Source of the DNA: CBDCYS01 sp965226245 | Lineage (GTDB): Bacteria > Acidobacteriota > Terriglobia > Bryobacterales > UBA6623 | Length of the DNA stretch: 64,000 nt | Reading direction: 5' to 3' | Assembly (NCBI GenBank): GCA_965226245.1 | Contig: CBDDCL010000015.1 | Coordinates: forward strand, 4,526,001 to 4,590,000 | Part shown: piece after piece, positions 59,429 through 64,000 of the stretch | Layout: each line of letters starts with the position of its first letter | Position numbering within the stretch: position 1 is the stretch's first letter | Notes under the pieces: generated by a model | Databases searched by the model: none | Told to the model about the DNA's origin: nothing | Seen by the model: only the letters and a program-made list of their open reading frames with translations | Position numbers and translations under genes: made by a program

Positions 59429-61030
59429 ATGAAAACCTCCTGCATTCGTCACACGGAAATTCCGTCGTCCTCGCGTCTCTTTAAGGATTACGTCTATTCC
59501 TTTGACGAGGTCAGCCGCTTCTATCAGCATCCGCCGCTGTCGGATCAATTCCCGGCCGCCGCCGGGCGGGTTCGGATCACGGCTGAGCACCGGGCTGCTC
59601 TGGTCGGCGCACTGCGCAAGCAGAACGCCGCTGCCGGGGCCGAGACCTCCGCGAGCCTCGACCGCCTGGCGCAAGAAGATACTGTCGTCGTGGCAACCGG
59701 CCAGCAGGTGGGCCTCTACGGCGGACCCGTTTTCGCCGTCTACAAGGCTCTGACAGCCATCCGGATGGCGGAGGAATTGGGCAACCAGGGGATTTCGGCT
59801 GTCCCTGTATTTTGGCTTGCCACGGAGGATCACGATCTCCACGAAGTAGAGCAGACGTGGATCCTCGACCACGAAAACCAGCCTTTTCAGATCGAGGCAA
59901 AAACGCAAGCATCACCAGCTCAGCCGGTCGGCGGCGTGCGGCTAACCGATCCCGGCCACGCGGCAGTCGCGTCGGCGCTCGCGAATCTCCCCTTCGGAGA
60001 GTCCGCAATCAAGCTGGCGAGTGAGGCTTATTCGGAAGAGTGCAGTTTCGGGACCGGATTCCGGGCGCTCTTCGAACAGCTTTTCGGACGCTACGGGCTG
60101 ATCCTGCTGGACCCAATGGACCCCGCAATTCGCCGCCTCTCGGCTCCGCTGTTGCGGAAAGCGATCGAGCGCGCCGGAGATCTCAACACCGAGCTGATCG
60201 CGAGGAGCGAGGACCTCGCGCGTGCCGGCTACCACGCTCAGGTTCACGTCACCGGGGAAACCTCGCCCGTCTTTCTGATTAGCGTGCGGCAGCGGAGGGC
60301 TCTGCGGCTTCATGAATCCAATTACGACGCCGGCGAGATAAGTTATTCCACCCCGGACCTGCTCCGCAAGCTCGAACAAAACCCCGAACAGTTTTCACCC
60401 AATGTCTTGTTGCGGCCGGTGGTTCAAGACTTCCTGCTGCCCACCGCGGTCTACGTGGCGGGCCCGGCGGAGTTGGCCTACTTGGCGCAAGCCGAAGTGC
60501 TCTACAGCAACCTGCTCGGACGCATGCCGGTCGTCGTGCCGCGAGCGTTCTTTACCATTCTGGACGCGCGGGCGGGAAAGTATCTCAGCCGCTACAAGCT
60601 TTCCCTGCCGGATTGCTTCGAGGGAGCCGAGACACTTCGAAAAAAGATTTCTCAACGGCTGATTCCTCCCGGCCTGGAGCAGACTTTCGCGGCAGGGCAG
60701 AGTCAGATCGAGTCGTCGCTCGATGCAGTCGGCCGCGACCTGGCGAAGTTCGACCCGACGCTAAGCACGGCGCTGGCGAAGGCGCGAAAAAAGATGCTCT
60801 ACCAGTTTGGAAAAATAGAAACGGCCGCGGCGCGCGAGGGCCTGCGCAGAGACTCCCGCGCCGGGCAAGAGGCCGCCCATCTTTCGAACCTGATCTTCCC
60901 CAACAACACTTTCCAGGAACGCACCTACTCGGTGCTGCCTTTCCTGGCGCGCTACGGAGTGGGCTTTATCGACCGCGTCCACCAGGCGATCAACCCCGAC
61001 TGCCACGACCACCAAGTTTTGGTCATCTGA
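59429..61030 (+). CDS. bshC: Bacillithiol biosynthesis cysteine-adding enzyme
   Basis: A 533-residue ligase that couples cysteine to GlcN-malate in the last step of bacillithiol synthesis. Visible motifs are TVVVATGQQVGLYGGPVFAVYKALTAIRMAEEL with the HUP-like nucleotide fold, PVFWLATEDHDLHEVEQTWI, GRYGLILLDPMDP, RPVVQDFLLPTAVYVAGPAELAYLAQ, and a coiled-coil region in the C-terminal third (KKMLYQFGKIETAAAREGLRR). The open frame begins at 59222, but CAGGAAC precedes the ATG at 59429 and the first 69 residues there have no homology. The bshA and bshB genes are not in the window. Confidence 0.95.
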   Translation: MKTSCIRHTEIPSSSRLFKDYVYSFDEVSRFYQHPPLSDQFPAAAGRVRITAEHRAALVGALRKQNAAAGAETSASLDRLAQEDTVVVATGQQVGLYGGPVFAVYKALTAIRMAEELGNQGISAVPVFWLATEDHDLHEVEQTWILDHENQPFQIEAKTQASPAQPVGGVRLTDPGHAAVASALANLPFGESAIKLASEAYSEECSFGTGFRALFEQLFGRYGLILLDPMDPAIRRLSAPLLRKAIERAGDLNTELIARSEDLARAGYHAQVHVTGETSPVFLISVRQRRALRLHESNYDAGEISYSTPDLLRKLEQNPEQFSPNVLLRPVVQDFLLPTAVYVAGPAELAYLAQAEVLYSNLLGRMPVVVPRAFFTILDARAGKYLSRYKLSLPDCFEGAETLRKKISQRLIPPGLEQTFAAGQSQIESSLDAVGRDLAKFDPTLSTALAKARKKMLYQFGKIETAAAREGLRRDSRAGQEAAHLSNLIFPNNTFQERTYSVLPFLARYGVGFIDRVHQAINPDCHDHQVLVI

Positions 61031-61237
61031 TCCGCCTGGTGCGCAAATCAATAACGAAGATCTCCGCATGAGCCCGCCAGTTGGGACCGGCACGGTTGGC
61101 GGTCCTTCGCCGCGAAGCGGCGACGCTCAAAGGCCGTATCGCATCGCTACGATCGAAAGCCGCCTTCAGGGCTGTCCGGCCCCTCTAGCTCACAAACCGG
61201 AAAAAGGCGTCGCTGGTCGCATTCCTGCGATCGCTCT

Positions 61238-62107
61238 CTAGTCGTCGCTGCCGAACATGTTGGTGAGAGCGCCGAGGCCTTGCGCTTCGCCGCCGCCTGT
61301 CTTGCCTCCGCCTAGTTCGCGGCGAAGTTTCGACAGCGTCATGGTCTGGATGATGGCTTTTCCGGGGCCTTGCAGCGTGGCGAGAAACAAACCTTCCCCG
61401 CCGAAGATTCCGGTCTTGATGCCCCCGGCGAACTGCACGTCGTACTGTACCGACTCGTCAAAGGCAACGACGCAGCCCGTGTCCACCTGAAGGGTTTCGC
61501 CTGCCGCCAGATCGAACTCGACGAAGTCGCCGCCGCCATGAATAAACGCCGTGCCCGGCCCGGTCAGCTTTTCGAGGATGAAGCCTTCGCCTCCGAACAG
61601 TCCCGTCCCGATTTTCTTGGTGAAAGCAATGTCGAGGTTCACGCTGCTCTCCGCCGCGATGAAGCCGTCCCGTTGCACCAGGATTGATTTGCCCGGGCCA
61701 AGGTCAAAAGCCTGAATACGTCCGGGAAAATCTCCAGCCAGGCCGACCTCACCCTCGGCACCCAAAGTACGAAAGTGGGTCATGAAAAGCGATTCCCCGG
61801 CGAGCTTGCGCTTCAGCGCCCCAAAGAGCTTTTCCCCCAATCCCTTGCCGGTCATTCGAGTTTCCCATTCGACGGACGACGTTTTGTAGACCATCTTGCC
61901 GGCTTCGGCATAGACGTCCTGGCCGGACTTGAGCTTGATGCGAACGATCTGCAGGTTGTCGCCCTCGATCTTGTACTCGAGAGGCGGCGGCGCCACAACG
62001 GGGGCCGCGGGAGTTGCCGGGTTCCCGCCACTCAACGGCGTGCCACAGTTAGGGCAAAAAGCCACTCCCTCGGAGAGCTGATTACCGCAGTTTGTGCAAA
62101 AGGCCAT
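61238..62107 (-). CDS. AIM24-family protein with N-terminal zinc ribbon
   Basis: A 289-residue protein. Residues 1-22 are a double-Cys zinc ribbon (Cys4, Cys7, Cys18, Cys21), a Pro/Ala linker follows (25-42), and the rest is an AIM24/TIGR00266 jelly-roll with repeated motifs LFGGEGFILEKLTGPG and IFGGEGLFLATLQGPG and the TMTLSKLRREL end. AIM24 proteins are linked with membrane or mitochondrial integrity in yeast; the bacterial role is unknown. It lies 15 bp after the small membrane protein gene on the same strand. Confidence 0.9.
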   Translation of the reverse strand: MAFCTNCGNQLSEGVAFCPNCGTPLSGGNPATPAAPVVAPPPLEYKIEGDNLQIVRIKLKSGQDVYAEAGKMVYKTSSVEWETRMTGKGLGEKLFGALKRKLAGESLFMTHFRTLGAEGEVGLAGDFPGRIQAFDLGPGKSILVQRDGFIAAESSVNLDIAFTKKIGTGLFGGEGFILEKLTGPGTAFIHGGGDFVEFDLAAGETLQVDTGCVVAFDESVQYDVQFAGGIKTGIFGGEGLFLATLQGPGKAIIQTMTLSKLRRELGGGKTGGGEAQGLGALTNMFGSDD

Positions 62108-62122
62108 AGCATCGCCAGGATA

Positions 62123-62473
62123 TCACGGAAGAAGATTGCGGCCGGGGTGGACGAAGGACAGAGCCGCGTCAGCGGCGAAAGAAGAACAGCCTAGCCAAAG
62201 CGTGCGGGCTCCCATCGCGGCGCCTTTTTTGAGAATCAACAGGACCAGAAACAGGGTCCCCAGCAGGCTGACCGCGCGCGGGTCCAGCGGCCAGCCGTAG
62301 TCTTGCTGGACCCAAGCCAGTACGGGGTCAAACGCCTCGGCCAGCGCGATCATGTAGAAGGCTATCGAAACAGCCTGGGAAAGATAGAGCGAGATGCCGA
62401 TGGCGCCGATCCACCGCAGGGGAGGGAGCCGCTCGTCCCTCTGATAGAATCGAAGCAAGAACTCTCCCCGCAT
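62123..62473 (-). CDS. Small two-helix membrane protein
   Basis: A 116-residue protein with two strong hydrophobic segments (WIGAIGISLYLSQAVSIAFYMIALA and AVSLLGTLFLVLLILKKGAAMG) separated by DPVLAWVQQDYGWPLDPR. No known family. It is read from the complement of the same CATG that contains the uvrC start, so the two genes diverge from overlapping start codons. The 15-bp spacing to the AIM24 gene suggests an operon. A start further upstream (62518) would run into uvrC. Confidence 0.55.
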   Translation of the reverse strand: MRGEFLLRFYQRDERLPPLRWIGAIGISLYLSQAVSIAFYMIALAEAFDPVLAWVQQDYGWPLDPRAVSLLGTLFLVLLILKKGAAMGARTLWLGCSSFAADAALSFVHPGRNLLP

Positions 62474-64000
62474 GGCGATCTTGCCGCATCTGGACCGTCT
62501 CAAGCAGCGAGCTTCCACTCTCCCCAGTTCCCCGGGCGTCTATTTTTTCAAGGACGCCGCTGATCGGGTCATCTACGTCGGAAAGGCGAAAAGCCTGCGT
62601 GATCGCGTCCGTAGTTACTTCGTCGTGGAACGCCTCTCCGACACCAAGACCGGCAGCTTGATCTCGGAGGCCCGCGAGATCAAATACATCGCGGTCGCCA
62701 ACGAAAAAGAGGCCCTGGCGCTGGAGAACAACTTGATCAAGGAGCGCAAACCGCGCTTCAACGTTCTGCTGCGAGACGATAAGACCTATCCCTACATCAA
62801 GCTCACCAAAGAACGCTTCCCGCGCGTGTATGTGACTCGGCGGCTCCGCAAGGATGGTTCGAGCTATTTCGGCCCCTACTTCCCGGCAAACTTGGCGCAT
62901 CGGCTGGTGAACTTCATTCACCGCTACTTCAAGATCCCATCCTGCCGGGTCGACTTGACCCGCTACCATCCGCGGCCTTGCCTGGAATACCACATCCACC
63001 GCTGTTGGGGACCGTGCGCCGAGGGACTGACGACCGATGACGCCTACCAGCGGGCCGTGGACGACGTTCGCATGTTTCTCGACGGACGTTCGGGCGAGCT
63101 GGTTTTGGATCTGCGTAAACGGATGCTCAAGGCTTCCGAGAATTTGGAGTTCGAGCAAGCGGCGGCCCTTCGCGATCTCATCACGACGGTCGACGAGCTA
63201 AAGCAAAGGCAGCGCGTGGCTTCGGTCGAAGGCCGCGACATCGACATCTTTGCTTTCTTCGCCGAGCCGCCCCTGGTGGCCGCCAACCTGTTCCACTTGC
63301 GCAATGGCCGTATCGTTGATCGCCGCGAGTTCTATTGGGAAGACGTTCAGCGCTTCGAGCAGTCTGAGTTTCTGGCTGCGCTGCTGAAGCAGATCTACCT
63401 CGACCAGCAGTACGTGCCGTCGCTGATTCACGTCCCGGCGGAATTCGAGGACCTAAAGGCGCTTCAAGAACTGCTCAGCGAAAAGCGCGGCCGCAAGGTA
63501 GAGATCGCCATCCCCCAGCGCGGCCCGAAGAAGTCGATGCTGGATTTGGTTCACAGCAATGCCCGGCACTGTTTCGAGCAGCGGTTCCGGGTGATGAAGC
63601 CCACTCCGAAGGCCATGATGGCGGGCCTTGCCGACGCCCTCAACCTGCCGCAGACTCCCCAGCGAATTGAATGCTTCGACATCTCACACATCCAAGGCAC
63701 CGATACCGTTGCGTCAATGGTGGTCTGCGTGGACGGCAAGATGAGGCGGTCAGACTACCGCAAGTTCATCATCAAGGCCGTGACGGGGAACGACGATTTC
63801 GCCTCCATGAAAGAGGTCGTCACGAGGCGCTACCGCCGGCTCCAGGAAGAGGGCGTGGCATTGCCGGGACTGGTGCTGATCGATGGAGGGCTGGGTCAAC
63901 TGCATTCATCGGCGGAAGCGCTCGAGAGCTTGGGCGTGATCAACCAGCCTCTGGCCGCGATCGCCAAGCGCGAAGAGACGATCTACGTTTTCGGACAAGA
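62472..64000 (+). CDS. uvrC: UvrABC excinuclease subunit C (partial, 5' 509 codons)
   Basis: The GIY-YIG nuclease domain begins at residue 20 (PGVYFFKD...VIYVGKAKSLRDRVRSYF). KERKPRFNVLLRDDKTYPYIKLT, PRPCLEYHIHRCWGPC with the conserved Cys cluster, the UVR motif (LRKRMLKASENLEFEQAAALRD) and the RNase H-like C-terminal nuclease start (IECFDISHIQGTDTVASMVVC, LVLIDGGLGQL) are all present. It makes the dual incision in nucleotide excision repair after UvrA and UvrB. The gene runs off the right edge; the last helix-hairpin-helix part is not visible. Confidence 0.96.
   Translation, partial: MAILPHLDRLKQRASTLPSSPGVYFFKDAADRVIYVGKAKSLRDRVRSYFVVERLSDTKTGSLISEAREIKYIAVANEKEALALENNLIKERKPRFNVLLRDDKTYPYIKLTKERFPRVYVTRRLRKDGSSYFGPYFPANLAHRLVNFIHRYFKIPSCRVDLTRYHPRPCLEYHIHRCWGPCAEGLTTDDAYQRAVDDVRMFLDGRSGELVLDLRKRMLKASENLEFEQAAALRDLITTVDELKQRQRVASVEGRDIDIFAFFAEPPLVAANLFHLRNGRIVDRREFYWEDVQRFEQSEFLAALLKQIYLDQQYVPSLIHVPAEFEDLKALQELLSEKRGRKVEIAIPQRGPKKSMLDLVHSNARHCFEQRFRVMKPTPKAMMAGLADALNLPQTPQRIECFDISHIQGTDTVASMVVCVDGKMRRSDYRKFIIKAVTGNDDFASMKEVVTRRYRRLQEEGVALPGLVLIDGGLGQLHSSAEALESLGVINQPLAAIAKREETIYVFGQ

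Overview
This GC-rich window most likely comes from an acidobacterium of the Solibacter/Bryobacter group. The assignment rests on gene content. There are several Ser/Thr kinases fused to PD40, TolB-like, TPR or ATPase modules. There is also a DUF1080 hydrolase beside a sugar isomerase, 3' remnants of TIGR03437-type genes, a bacillithiol enzyme (BshC), and many gene-poor stretches filled with dispersed palindromic repeats. No rRNA, tRNA or CRISPR array was recognised.

Layout. 1-10 kb: glycerol facilitator, murQ and murA, a DUF1080/sugar-isomerase pair, an internally deleted IS1380-like element, soluble transhydrogenase, Maf and a cupin. 10-18.3 kb: inositol-phosphate synthase with an unusual N-terminal extension, an exported ferredoxin-reductase-like flavoprotein, ClpS, a NUDIX-MBL fusion, a YugP-like membrane protease and an MBL-rhodanese protein. 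18.5-22.4 kb: a receptor-type kinase gene cut in two by a complete IS1595-family element with a perfect 8-bp target duplication. 22.6-27.5 kb: 1-Cys peroxiredoxin, a selenium-binding protein/methanethiol oxidase translationally coupled to a membrane protein, a DUF4242 protein, a 163-bp tandem duplication and gene remnants. 27.5-32.8 kb: a ThDP enzyme, a Fic protein and TRAP transporter permeases. 32.9-41.6 kb: a 1601-residue kinase-TolB-ATPase-TPR protein, a Uma2 protein, a kinase remnant, a kinase-TolB-TPR protein and a BrnT/BrnA pair. 41.8-51.4 kb: UDP-ManNAc dehydrogenase and UDP-GlcNAc epimerase, a decayed Phd/VapC pair, a SirB1-like protein, trmFO-xerC, HU, TatA and rhomboid. 51.4-64 kb: tsaD, an amino-acid permease, a PhyH dioxygenase, a chimeric pseudogene, a second Uma2, bshC, an AIM24 protein and the 5' part of uvrC.

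Working links. MurQ and MurA both act on the UDP-GlcNAc/MurNAc pool. WecB and the dehydrogenase can make UDP-ManNAcA. Bacillithiol synthesis, the peroxiredoxin, the persulfide dioxygenase-like protein and the methanethiol oxidase suggest active thiol and sulfur chemistry. The kinases point to environmental signalling.

The most unusual feature is a conserved non-coding element present three times (about 3656-3926, 15851-16117 and 54353-54520). Each copy lies in the same orientation 90-200 bp upstream of an unrelated gene. Each carries 10-bp direct repeats followed by a TAAAGAAACTTTA dyad. It looks like a portable regulatory or leader element. At least six other dispersed repeat families occupy the remaining gaps.
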